In this document: positions 45,001-55,774 of the stretch, one piece after another
How the letters are laid out: the number at the start of each line of letters is the position of its first letter
Position numbering within the stretch: position 1 is the stretch's first letter
Origin: Mesostigma viride
Taxonomy: Eukaryota > Streptophyta > Mesostigmatophyceae > Mesostigmatales > Mesostigmataceae
NCBI GenBank assembly: GCA_009746045.1
Contig: RPFO01000213.1
Coordinates: 13,540,221-13,604,220 of the forward strand
DNA length: 64,000 nt
Direction: 5' to 3'
Notes under the pieces: generated by a model
What the model was told of the DNA's origin: nothing
What the model saw: the letters and a program-made list of their open reading frames with translations, nothing else
Database searches by the model: none
Made by a program: the position numbers and the translations under genes

Positions 45001-48000
45001 CTAGAGCTTATGCAGGGTTTTATACTCCTGCAGCAGGCGACTACACCCATCTAGCTCACTCTCAGTATACCAGACCTTATCTACCTCACTACGAGCATAC
45101 ATCCACTTCACCTTATACTGGCGCTGGGTACCGCGGCCTTTTTGATATCTCTATGGGCCACGATACCCTCTACCTCATCCTCTACCTCACCAGTATCCGG
45201 GTTATGCTCTAAAGGGGCAGGGGCTAATTCTCTACCAGCGAACGTGCTCTGATGATAGAGCTTCAGCTGGCTTCTATGAAAGGTGCGAGAGTGGGTCTGC
45301 CAAGAGGTAGGAATATCTATCTCATACAGAAATTACCTACTCTAGACAACACACGGAAGGGTCCTAAGAAGGCGGGCCTAAGTTTCACTTTCAGTTCAGC
45401 TTCGAACTTATGAGCGAAGCGGCCAACACGGGGGCCTTCTACTAAGACTAAATCTCCTATTTCTATCTCAGGTGCTCTTCTATCTAATGAGGCACGCAAC
45501 CTAGCAAGGTATTTGGCCTGCGCCCTATGGTACCCTGCAATAGCGTTGTCGTGTGCATTCTTCATCTTATCTAATAACGCCTGCACACCTTCTACAGTAT
45601 CCCGGGACACATCATCCTTGTCCCTTAAAGGACTAGCTAAGAGAGAGGTAGGGGTAAGAGGTTGTCTACCAGTATCTAGGAAGAAGGGCGTATAACCATG
45701 CGCAGCCTGAGGGCAGTTGTTAAGGGAAAACTCTACCAAACATAGATAATCCTCCCAATCACTCCCAGAGCCATTCACATAGTGACGCAGAGCTTCTTCC
45801 ACTACCCTATTCAAACGTTCTACTAAATGAGACGAGGAGGAGTGGTAGGCAGTACCGAAGGTGACCTTGGTACCGATAGCAGCGAAGAACTGCTGCCAAA
45901 AATCAGAAGTAAATAACTTATCCTTATCACTAATAAACTGCCTACTCAAACCATGATATCTATATACGTTATTAAGGTATAGGCGTGCGCAATCGCGTGC
46001 GGTGAGTTCTAAGGGACACGGCACGAGATGACACATACGAGTAAAACGATCTACAAAAACAAGGATCTGGGCGTTACCTCTATCATTCTTCCTAAAAGGT
46101 CCTACAAAATCCATCATAATGGAGTCCCACGGCATGATGGGATCAGGTAAGGTCCTAGGCTCTGCTATCTGTCCTACATTGTTGGGTTTCATCTCCTGGC
46201 AAGATTGACAGGTTCTAACATACTCATCTACATCCTTTAAAAGGGAAGGCCAGTAGTAAGAGCGGGCTACTAGGTCCCGTACCCGTTTACCACCCTGATG
46301 AGCAGCTAAGTCATGCAACTCAAAGAGCAAGGAGGAGCGACAGATAGGAGGGACATACAGGCGCCATTGAGGGGGAGAATCTGCTATCTGCACATATAAA
46401 AATCCACCTACAAATTTACAAGGGTGCTTGCCTAATTGTTGGGGATGGGCAGCAATGGCAGCTAATGCTTCCGGCTCAGTGGCCGTAAATCTACTAATAA
46501 GGCGTTCAAGATCAGAGGTAGGCATCGCTACAGAGGTATCCAGAACAGGTTTAAAGAGATCTCCTACCGCCTTGCCAAAGAGAAGGGGAGGTCCTAGAGG
46601 GACTATGTTTTCATAAGACTTTCCTGACCTAGTCGCTATATGGCTAAGCGGTATAGAAATTTTATTTTTCCCCTCCCCCCCCACCGAGACCACAGGAAGG
46701 GCCTCACACGGGAGAGAGAGTCCTACGTGAGAAAGGAGATCAGGCATGCGAACAGCTGTATGAAAGAGGTAGGCATAGGATTCATCATCAGGTAGTTCAC
46801 CATACGGGGTTACACCCATAGTAGTAGGAACTAGAGTAGTATTGAGAACATCAAGGTCCTCGAAAAAGGAGTAATCTGCACGACGGAGAGTGCATCTGGT
46901 ACTATGTTATCTACACCCTTAACATACTGAAGTTTAAAAGGGGAGAACTGTGCTAAAAACTCCATCCAGCGCGCTTGACGAGGGGTAAGGTTGGGTTGTG
47001 AGAGAAGATGGGTAAGAGGGCGGTGATCTGTCTGGATAACTAATCTATAAGGATCAATCTCACAGGGTTCATTCAGACAAACATCAAATTGAGCACCTTT
47101 AAGAAAGTGCTGCCACGCGTGGCAACAATACACCACAGCTAATAGTTCTTGCTGGTGTACGGGATAGTTACGCTCCGCAGGAAGCATTGTCCTAGAGATA
47201 TACTCGATTGGCTGTAAGCCCTGACCCTGATCCTGGAGAAGGACGCCCCCTATAGCTACCTTGCTAGCATCTGTAGCTACAACAAAGGGTTTAGTAGTAT
47301 CCGGTAGGATGAGTACAGGAGGGGAGAGGAGTAGGGATTTTAGACACTGAAAAGCCGACTGACATTCACTACTCCAAACAAAGGGGATATCCTTCTTTAA
47401 TAGATGATTAATAGGGGCTGCTATAGTTGCGAAACGCGGGATAAAACGCCTATAGTAAGAAGCAATTCCTAGAAAACTACGTACACCTTTAACGTCGGTA
47501 GGGGTAGGCCATTCCTGAATTGACTTAGTCTTGTCCGGGTCGGTAGCAACCCCGGCATCTGACAGAACGTGCCCTAAAAATGGGACACTCCTACCAGAGC
47601 GAACTTTAGCACGGCGCGCCCATAAAGAATTTTCAGCCATGATTTCTAATACTTTCTTTAAATCACGTAGGTGCGTTTCAAAATCAGGAGAATAAATAAG
47701 GATATCATCTAAGTAAGCTTGAGCACAAGAACGGTCATGCTCAGATAAAGAAACAGAGGAGAAGGAAGGATCCTTTAAATCAGAGGACACTTGAGGAAGG
47801 TGGGAATTTCCCATAACAGGTCTAAGCACTTCATTCATTAACATTTGGAAAGAGGCAGGAGAGTTACAGAGTCCCATAGCCGCTACTCTAAACTGGTAAT
47901 GCCCAAAAGGGGTAGCAAAGGCGGTTTTGTGGCAATCCTCAGGAGCTATACGTAGTTGCCAAAAACCATCCGCACAATCTAGTACTGTGAAACAGGTAGA

Positions 48001-49110
48001 ACCTTTAACCTTATTAAATATATCATCAATACGAGGTAGAGGGTATTTAGACTTCACAGTAATATCGTTTAACTTCCTATAATCAGTAACTAGGCGAAAC
48101 TTGCCATTTGGCTTAGGAACTAACAGGACACCAGCGGAGTAGGGGGAGTTACTAGGCTCTATCAATCCTGCTTCTAATAGTGATACTAAAATCTGTTTTA
48201 GTTCCTTTAATTCTGTAGGGCCCATTCTATACATCGGAGAGTGCGTAGGAACTGCACCGTCCTTGATAACTACACGGTGTAAAACAGAACGAGGAGGAGG
48301 ATAAGAAGGAGTCTTTTCTTCAAATACTTTTGAGGAATCTATCACAGCCATGTATCTTACTATTTCATTTTCAGTAAATCCCACTCCTATTGTATCCACT
48401 GTATTTACATCTATATCCACACTATTATTAGTGATAGGTATCTCTTGTACTTCTAACTGAAGGAACATACATAATAGGTATCCATATTCCTTTAGTTCAG
48501 ATCGCAATTCGTCATTGGACATTAATACTTCAGGTATAGGTCTCACAGGAGGATCAACAGGTGTAGGAGGAGTAATATCTACCAAGGATAAATTTTCTAA
48601 TCTATAATGACGTTCTGGTACCCAGTAAGAGCTATCTGGAAACCAAATGACCATAGTATCATAATTAATAGTATTTTATTATCCTGGTGCCAATCTAATC
48701 CTAGTAATACATCAGCTGTAGTGATAGGGCCTATAGTGGCCGTCAGGTTGACCGTACGTCCTTGTATGACCAGGGGAAGGGACACCGTACCCGGGGAATG
48801 ACTGGTGCGACCGTCAGCATAATGGACAGTGACAGTTTTTGTGTGAGGGGTAGGGACTAGTCCTAAACGCCTAACTAGGGCCTCGCTCACAAAGGAGCTA
48901 GCCGCACCGCTATCCACTAACACAGAGACATTCAAGAGTTCATCAGCATGCAGGAAGGGGTCTACAACAGTATGAGGGACGGTTAAGCCACCATTCAAGA
49001 ACATAAGAGGACGCACACGTAGTGGTAGGGATGATTCAGCTCCTACAGAGGTTATAAAAACAGGCAAGCAAAAATTATTATCTGGGGTACTATCTAAGGA
49101 CCTGTCCAGG
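45001..49110 (-). pseudogene. pol: pol of copy B
   Basis: The segments are protease (49067 on; a small deletion near 48675 shifts frame), RT-RNaseH in one 607-codon frame (48654-46831) with FRLVTDYRKLN, AYLDDILIYSP, VVATDASK and IQTDHRPLTHLL, a one-base loss near 46880, then spacer-integrase in 46819-45317 and a one-base loss near 45330 just before the chromodomain. The G-run near 46675 is 8 long here, which keeps the spacer and integrase in one frame; A and C have 7. Confidence 0.9.
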
Positions 49111-50855
49111 TTACCCCCGGCTGACAGGCCTACTGTTCCCCCTCCCCCCCAAATCCATAGGAACTAACCCCGAAGAAGACCCTGGCGGAAAAGCCACTGC
49201 TGGAGGGTCACGAGGGATTGAAGAGGGTGCGGGAGCCTGATTATCATAGGGGAACCCTGGGGATCCTGTCTGCACAGCATTCAGCCTACTAGGGGTAGCT
49301 GAAGGAATGCGTCCTGAAGTGGGACGAATAGGAGCACGCTGAGGGGTACGAGGAGGGCGAGCGTCGGGATGAGGGGGAGCACCCGAAAGGAACTTGGGGC
49401 ACTCACGTTTAAGATGACCTACTTCCTTACAATGATAGCAGGTGATATGAGAGACATCCAGAGCTGAAAGGTCAGTCACACAGATATCTAATTCTTCTAC
49501 ATAGGAGTTCTCCTCCTCAGGGGTAAGGCTAATATTATTAATACGGGAACGGGTAGGAAGAGAAGGCGTGGAGAAGAAATCTGCTACTCGTAAAAGATGC
49601 TGGCGCACATGCTTGAGGGGCAGGTCAGTAAAACGGTAGGCAGAGAACTGGCGCTTGACTTCACGCAATAAGGGTCTACTGAGGCCCTGAAGGAAGCGGC
49701 ACGTACTTCTGCACCCGACAAATCCCTAATTCGTACCATCTGAGCATCAAACTCTTTCATATATTCTTTGAAGGACTTGGTACCCTGCTGCAAGGTGCCA
49801 AAGGATAATCTATCCTGCCAATCTGCATCGGGAGGGACTAAATGGTTCTCTAAACGCTTGAACAATTCTGCTACAGAGTTTGGGTAGGCATGAGAGGCAA
49901 GAGACTCACACTGGATGAGGTTAGCAAGTTCAGGAGTAATGCAGGTAGTAAGATAATGAGGAACTAGTACAGCATCAGAGAGGCGCCACCTATTGTGGTT
50001 CTGCCAGGACTCTGTGTTCTGGGTGAGCAACATAATGAAGGTGAAAAACTGTTGAGGGGTAGACTTGACATCCAGCTTAGGAAGGTTGGCAAAGAGGGGA
50101 AGAGCAGGAGGCTTAGGGGGATTAGAAGAATCAGTTTTTCCCATAGGGCCACTATCTTCCACTGCTACATAAGCGGGATAGAAGGAAGGGATAGGAAAAG
50201 TCTTGGGTAGGGGTCTAGAGGGAGCCACCGTTTCAGGATGGTGCCCATAGGAGAAGGGAACAGTATATTGCTCACGAAGAGAGGAATAGGCAAAATGATC
50301 ATAATTCCTATCATCTAGGGGCATGGTACTGAAATCATTATTAACTTCTAAATCAGCCACACGGGTAGGACCTGGGCAGCCTCATAGGCCGTCTCAGGGT
50401 AGGACCAGGAAGCAGGTGGGTAAAAGGGAACTGCACTAGGGCGCCCAGAAGGGCCGACAGGGGCCGAGGTACGACCCGTGTTAATAGCAGGCATTGAAGG
50501 CACAGGGTGGGAAGGAGGCCTAGGAGCATTGTTAGTGTGTGAGGACCTGCTGGAGGGGTGAGCCAAGGTTGCAGAAGGGGCAGGGGCCTGGTTCACAACG
50601 AAAGAAGGTTCCTCACTAAATCTGACTTGGGAAATACGTTGTTCATAGGTAGGTGGGGTAATTGAGGGACGACGGCGACCACCAGCAACAGGAGAAGGAG
50701 GTGAGGTACGCAGAATACCTTGAGGGTGAGATGGTGTACCGTTTCCAAGGAGTCCCGTCGGTTACCACGAGTATTGTTATTGTTATGTTATTAGTAGTAG
50801 TATTATTATTATTATTGGTAGGTATAGGCGACATATCTCCACCCACTGGATCCAT
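49111..50855 (-). pseudogene. gag: gag of copy B, three or more frameshifts
   Basis: The same protein as in copy C (start 50855, CCHC knuckle near 49430) is distributed over frames 50855-50643, 50596-50348, 50360-49584 and 49668-49111. The breaks are single-base changes. Confidence 0.9.
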
Positions 50856-50946
50856 CTTTAATTACGTAAAGGAATAGGAATCTAGAAGAAAGCAACAAAG
50901 GAAAAAGGAAAAACCTTGAAGGTCTGCAGCAGGAACAAAATTAAAA

Positions 50947-51339
50947 TCAATCCTTTTTAACAACAGTAATGGATAGGGAACCAAACTCCAAAGTGAGAGG
51001 AGTATCTGAAGCAGATGCAGATGCAGCCCGTTTAGGGGGAGAAGAAGGAGGGGTAGCAAAGACTAGAGCTTCTACTGGAGGGCGACCATGAGGAATAGGG
51101 CGTACATGCAGGCCTAAATCTGTTTGGCTATGATCTATAAGGAACTGCTGAGCTTCTTCAAAGGACATAAATTTCTTATACCTAATTACGTTATATACAC
51201 GATTCTGAACGATCTTCCTAGCGTCGGACCAAGAAAGGAAAATGGAGGACCATTGAGGCGTAATCACTACGTAATATTTAGCTAGACTATTATCGCTAGA
51301 AGAATGGGAAGGAGCAGTAAAAGATCGCCGTTGGCTCAT
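50947..51339 (-). CDS. RNase H1 N-terminal/viroplasmin-like ORF, copy B
   Basis: It is intact at 130 codons, with the same protein as in copy C. The pattern YYVV...IFLSWSDA...YKKFMSFEEAQQFL (residues 22-67) is that of the RNA-DNA hybrid-binding domain of RNase H1 and of caulimovirus viroplasmin. The rest is Ser/Pro-rich and ends SITVVKKD. In RNase H1 this domain holds the nuclease on hybrids. Here no nuclease is attached, and pol carries its own RNase H. The ORF is intact even though this copy's gag and pol are broken. Confidence 0.75.
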   Translation of the reverse strand: MSQRRSFTAPSHSSSDNSLAKYYVVITPQWSSIFLSWSDARKIVQNRVYNVIRYKKFMSFEEAQQFLIDHSQTDLGLHVRPIPHGRPPVEALVFATPPSSPPKRAASASASDTPLTLEFGSLSITVVKKD

Positions 51340-51720
51340 GGTAACGCACCTGGTAGGTCTTGAGCAGTCAAATGAGGAGAACGAGGAGAAGGCGACTTAT
51401 CTCGGGTGTCTGAAACCGAACCAGATTGACGACGCACGTAGGGACGATGTTTCCAGCGCCAGGTGGTCGTAAGTATCCGGTTTCAAGAATTCTGCGTCCG
51501 GCGAAGGGTCGTCTAAATACAAAGCAGGCAAGATGCAGAAAAAGGGTAATCTACGAGACGCTAGCCGTCTCTCTATCGTCGAACCAAAACCAGCAACTGT
51601 CTACGGCAGTAAACCATCTTTCTAAGGAAACAAGACGAGGAACAGGAGCTATATACGAAAGGATTTTCCGCTTCGAGCAGGTCTAACGTCTAGGCAGGGC
51701 GTGTCCTGAATCAGGCAGCA

Positions 51721-52035
51721 CTATCCCCCTAGCTTGACGGCGACCCGCCCATTACCTGTCAAGTAGGTGTCGTCTTCTTTTTCCCAGCCGCGGAAGGGTT
51801 GATTCAATGACGTATGTTGCAAAGGATCGTCGTCTCGCTCTCTATCTAAACTACCTCCGAGTCCATTGTTACGCCGCAAGCCTCGGCCACCACCTCTACC
51901 TCTACCTGTCCTGATACTACCTAAACTAGTGAGGCTGCTTCTATATACACCCCTAGCGAAAGACGACCGAGACGAACCAGATCTCAATGCATTTACATAT
52001 GTACTACTGTAATACGCCATAGGCCATTTAATCAA
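51721..52035 (-). CDS. LTR-spanning Arg/Gly-rich leader ORF, copy B
   Basis: This is a 104-codon frame, MIKWPMAYYSSTYVNAL to GRVAVKLGG, starting in the 5' LTR and crossing the primer-binding site. It corresponds to the frames in A and C. It includes [15 protein letters not shown] splice-donor-like CAG/GTAATG lies near its end, so it could be a spliced leader exon; this is inference. Confidence 0.45.
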   Translation of the reverse strand: MIKWPMAYYSSTYVNALRSGSSRSSFARGVYRSSLTSLGSIRTGRGRGGGRGLRRNNGLGGSLDRERDDDPLQHTSLNQPFRGWEKEDDTYLTGNGRVAVKLGG

Positions 52036-52437
52036 ACCCGTTTACTCCAGGAAAAGAGGAAGGAAACACAACTAAACTGCCGTGACCCAAGCTAATATGT
52101 GTTAATTCATTTAACACACGCCGAGTGACCACACAAGGAGTGGAACGTGCATAAATGGTCACCAACGGTCCAACAGGCTCGGGCCGACCTGGCCCTTGCC
52201 TGCAGAAACACAGAAACACAGGCAGGTGCACAGATGCACGCCTGTCCACTACATTCTACAAAAGGATAAGGACCACTAATATAGTACGCGGCGCGGCGCC
52301 CAAAGGCACCCACTATACCACAGTACTGTTACGGGGACAATCATGTCCAAACTAGAACTGCACGTAACCTAGGAACAACCGAGGCCAAGGACCTAATTTA
52401 CGTCCGTAACTACAACGAATTGTTACGCGACGTAACA
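51867..52437 (-). repeat. 5' LTR of copy B
   Basis: 571 bp, matching 41684-42254. It is followed at 52438 by GTAAC and the residual 69 bp of C's LTR. Confidence 0.95.
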
Positions 52438-52442
52438 GTAAC

Positions 52443-52511
52443 CTAGGAACAACCGAGGCCAAGGACCTAATTTACGTCCGTAACTACAACGAATTGTTAC
52501 GCGACGTAACA
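52443..52511 (-). repeat. 3' LTR of copy C, remaining piece
   Basis: This is the 69-bp remainder of the LTR split by copy B, followed by the polypurine tract (minus strand GTGGGGGGGGAGG). Confidence 0.9.
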
Positions 52512-52885
52512 CCTCCCCCCCCACAAAAGGTAGGGAGCCCTCTCCCTACGCAGAGAGGAGGGAACCAAAGGGGTAGGAAAAACCTAATGCACCCAGCACA
52601 TACCAACACAATCGATAGACCATCCCCGATACAAAGCACCAATAGTTCACACGGTCTCCACCACCACGCCGGGTGGTGTAGGGTTAGCCAGCACCAAGCC
52701 TGGTGGGAGGTTCCCCTAACTGCCTGGAACGGAGTCCTGGCCGGGGGGGACGGCACTGGGCAGGACACACAGAGTAAACACATCAGCGCTAAGGACCAAG
52801 AACAGCCAACCAACTGGCCAGAATATGAGGGCGACTCTATATACCGGAGGGACAACACCCTCAGGTCGGGCCTAAGGCCCTCTAT

Positions 52886-55698
52886 CTAGTGGCCATCCGT
52901 CTGATAAGTGCCACGAGAGGCCAGCAGGACCTCCAGGTAGGCCTGGTAGTGGGCCACATCCTCGACATTGTCATGCCTATCTACAGTGAGGAAAACATCG
53001 GCCCACACGCCGTCAGGAAAGAGGCCCAGGAAGGCCCAGTAATACCTATGCTGCGTGAGGACGACCTGGCCACGGGCCCAGTCCAGAAAGCCACAGGCAA
53101 AGAGGCGAAGGAAAGGCTCTAGCGCGATCAGGCAAAGGGCCCGCAGGAGGAGGCGATGGTACCGGATCCGAGGGCGCATACCCGTCGGGAAGAACAGGTC
53201 CACCAGGGGCTCCACGTTGGACGGCCACAACCGGATGTGTCGAACCTCGCGGGAGCGCCACCGACGAACACACTGTCGCGACCCGAATGTCTCTAGGTAG
53301 TCGCTGGCCCGAGGAGGAGGGTGACCGCGGGAGTCTAGACCCTGGCCCGGGATAGGCGCCGGGCGACGGGCATCCCACTCAAGGATGGGCTGGAGGACCG
53401 TAGTGTACGCCGCACCCGGCACCGCAGGAAACTCTACTGTAAGGGCATCCGAAGCCATAATGCCCAGAGGTGGAGGGTAAGCCCACTGGAACCCACCGTA
53501 GGTGTCCAAGTCGTTGTGGCGCCTAGCCCAGCGATACAGAACGCGCCGGACCAGGATCTCACCCTCGAACACCGGATCAGCTAAAATAACCATGTCGAAG
53601 GGAGGCCGATCAGTCTCAATGGGTAGGCCACGATCCCGGGGCGCCCGACACACCTGGGAGAACCCGTAGGACATGGGGGAGATGGCAAGCTCAGCAGAGG
53701 CGCGCGGCAGGTCACACTGTCGGCAGGCGAGTGCGGACATACCATACCCAGGAATGGGCGTGTCGCGCGACTCCGGCGTCGCATGCACCACAGAAGGGGC
53801 CCTGTCCCGATCACCCTGGGACAACTCCCGGAGGGAATCGGCAGCGCGGGTGACGCGAGGATCCTGACCGGTGGACCGAACAACCGCGGCCAATGACCGC
53901 GAGGCCGAAGGAGGAGGGACCGAAGCAGGGGCCGACGCAGGGGCAGGAGCCGACACCGACGCAGGGGGCACTGGTAAAACAGGAGGTCGCGCCGGACCCG
54001 AAGCCAGAGAGGGCCGTGACGGACCCGCCATCGACGCAGGCGCGCCGGTCTCCGTTGCCGGTGCACCCTCAGGCCACATATTGAAGATAGGGCCCGTAGG
54101 GACAGGCAGCCCGGCATAAGATTGGTTACCATCCAAGCTCCAGTCGGGCACCGGGATCCTCTGCGGGGGACCACCCTCCCAAAGCCTGGGATGATCGCCC
54201 GTGTCGCTGAAGAAACCACGAACTGGCTGTGAGGGCGCAGCGGACGGCCCAGAGGGGGCGACGGCGGGCACAGCCGAAGGGGCTGAAGACTCGCGCCGAG
54301 GCGCGGGAACGTCGGCCGCAGGCACGGAGGCAACCGGAGGTGTCGGAGCCGGCCGCAGCAACCGAAGGGGTAGGGGCGCCGGCGAAACCACAGGTGCCGA
54401 AGCAACCAAAGGGGTAGGGGGCGCGGACACCACAGACACCCCACCTGGCGTGGCCGGAGTCTGCGCTTGGGCCGCCAGGAAGGCCCCGAACGCCGTGGTC
54501 AGGGACTGGATCTGAGCCTGCATAGCCGAGACCGTCGCCGAAAGAGGATCAGGCAAACCCGAAGGGGTAGGCTCTACTGCAACACCCCGGGTCGACCGAG
54601 GGGACGACGGGACCGGAGAGGGAGGAACAGACGCCGAGGAGGCGGACGCAGCGCTCGAGGCAGAATAATCTGGAGTATAATGTACCTCGGCTGGGGCGCC
54701 CGAAGGGGCAGGACCACTAACCGCTAGTCCCGCCGACTGATCAGCTATCTCCATGAATTCTACGGCCCGTAAAAGGTCACAGGGGTTCTCATCTACCTCA
54801 GCATCACCCTCAGCCGGAAGCCAAGGGAACACCTCCCGTAGGCAGGTACGGCCCACAGGGGTAGAGAGGTAGGAGAACACACGGCAGCACCGGAGAACCG
54901 CATCTATCTGTCCCAAGGGCCGGGCCCACTTCAAATGTTCCGCCGTCCAAGCCAAGTGTGTGACACTTTTGGTCGTTTTTTGCAAAAAAAAAATAAAATT
55001 TCGCACGAGTTCGCGTGATTTTCGCGTGATTTTCGCAAAATTTTCACACATTTTCGCACGATTTCGCACGATTTCGCACAATTTTGCATGATTTCGCACA
55101 ATTTCGCATGGATTTCAACCAAGGGTCGTTTTGGGGAGTGACGTTTGACAAAATTTCGCATGAATTCACACACGTTGTGCACATCAAAATTTTTTACCGT
55201 CGACATTTTTCACATGAAATTTCGCACAATTTCAGCAAATTTCGCACAAATTCGCACGATTTCAGCAAATTTCACACGATTTCAGCAAATTTCGCACAAT
55301 TTCGCACGATTTCGCACGACGAATCACTCTGCAGAGTGACGATCGTCGAAAAAGTCAAAAAAACGACCAAAAGTGTCACACTTTTCGGAACATTTGAAGT
55401 GGGCCCGGCCCAAGGCGGGACAGCTGGAACCACACCCCAACAAACAGTGTCCGGCATCGTCGAACCCGTGCAGGACAAGCTGGTGCGGCTCATCAGGGGA
55501 AGGACCATACCACGTGACCCCGAAGAGGGCCGCCCTGACTAAGCCCGCATGTTGGGCCTGAAGGGCCGGCTGCACAACGCCACCCCGGTAACTTGATCGC
55601 GACACCCAGCGGCCCGGAAGGGCCTCGAAATACAGCTCAGGGTCCGGTGGGGGCGGGGACGGCAGCGAGCTCTCAGCCGGAGGGGTAGGCTCTGACAT
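52886..55698 (-). pseudogene. ORF3 of copy C (about 771 codons), split by a 495-bp element
   Basis: Reading outside the 54917-55411 insert and its duplication, the frame is 2316 nt long and open. It starts 76 bp after the integrase stop (55775). The parts are a Pro-rich N-terminus; a Cys-containing region (GHCLLGCGSSCPALG); a helix-like LSATVSAMQAQIQSL that could be a short coiled coil; a long Pro/Ala/Ser-rich linker with many GVSVVSA/APAP words; and a folded-looking C-terminal third with LACRQCDLP, an Arg-rich patch (RRWRSREVRH) and a hydrophobic stretch (LLLRALCLIALEPFLRLFAC) near residues 684-703. No known family was recognised. The insert makes it a pseudogene here, although chance readthrough gives a 737-codon frame starting within the insert. 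Confidence 0.75.
54917..55411 (+). mobile_element. 495-bp inverted-repeat element (MITE-like) in ORF3 of copy C
   Basis: The ends are GGGCCGGGCCCACTTCAAAT and its reverse complement, extending about 55-65 bp inward with one indel. Copy B has the empty site (CCCAAGGCGGG). The target duplication is 2-6 bp and cannot be fixed because the flanks are self-complementary with the ends. The interior is dominated by TTTCGCAC(G/A)A words. The strand is arbitrary. Confidence 0.85.
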
Positions 55699-55774
55699 GA
55701 CGGCTGCGGAGGGGAGGGGACAACCAACCATCCGTCGACAGCAGACATAACATAAGAGAGGAGAAGGTCTACAA

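Larger units (their letters stand above)
41684..52437 (-). mobile_element. Gypsy copy B, nested in the LTR of copy C
   Basis: The two 571-bp LTRs (41684-42254, 51867-52437) look identical where I compared them. The target duplication GTAAC (41679-41683 and 52438-52442) lies within C's 3' LTR. It is therefore the youngest of the nest. Gag, pol and ORF3 all contain frameshifts. Its 5' leader (about 51345-51560) is unlike that of A and C. Confidence 0.95.

Noticed and set aside
51867-52511. Tandem LTR array from unequal recombination between B and C
   Set aside because: The partial LTR pieces and the GTAAC duplication show insertion of B into C's LTR instead.
52886-55099. A 737-residue native protein starting MRNHAKLCEIVRN
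   Set aside because: The first part is translated from the inverted-repeat insert; comparison with B and A puts the native start at 55698.
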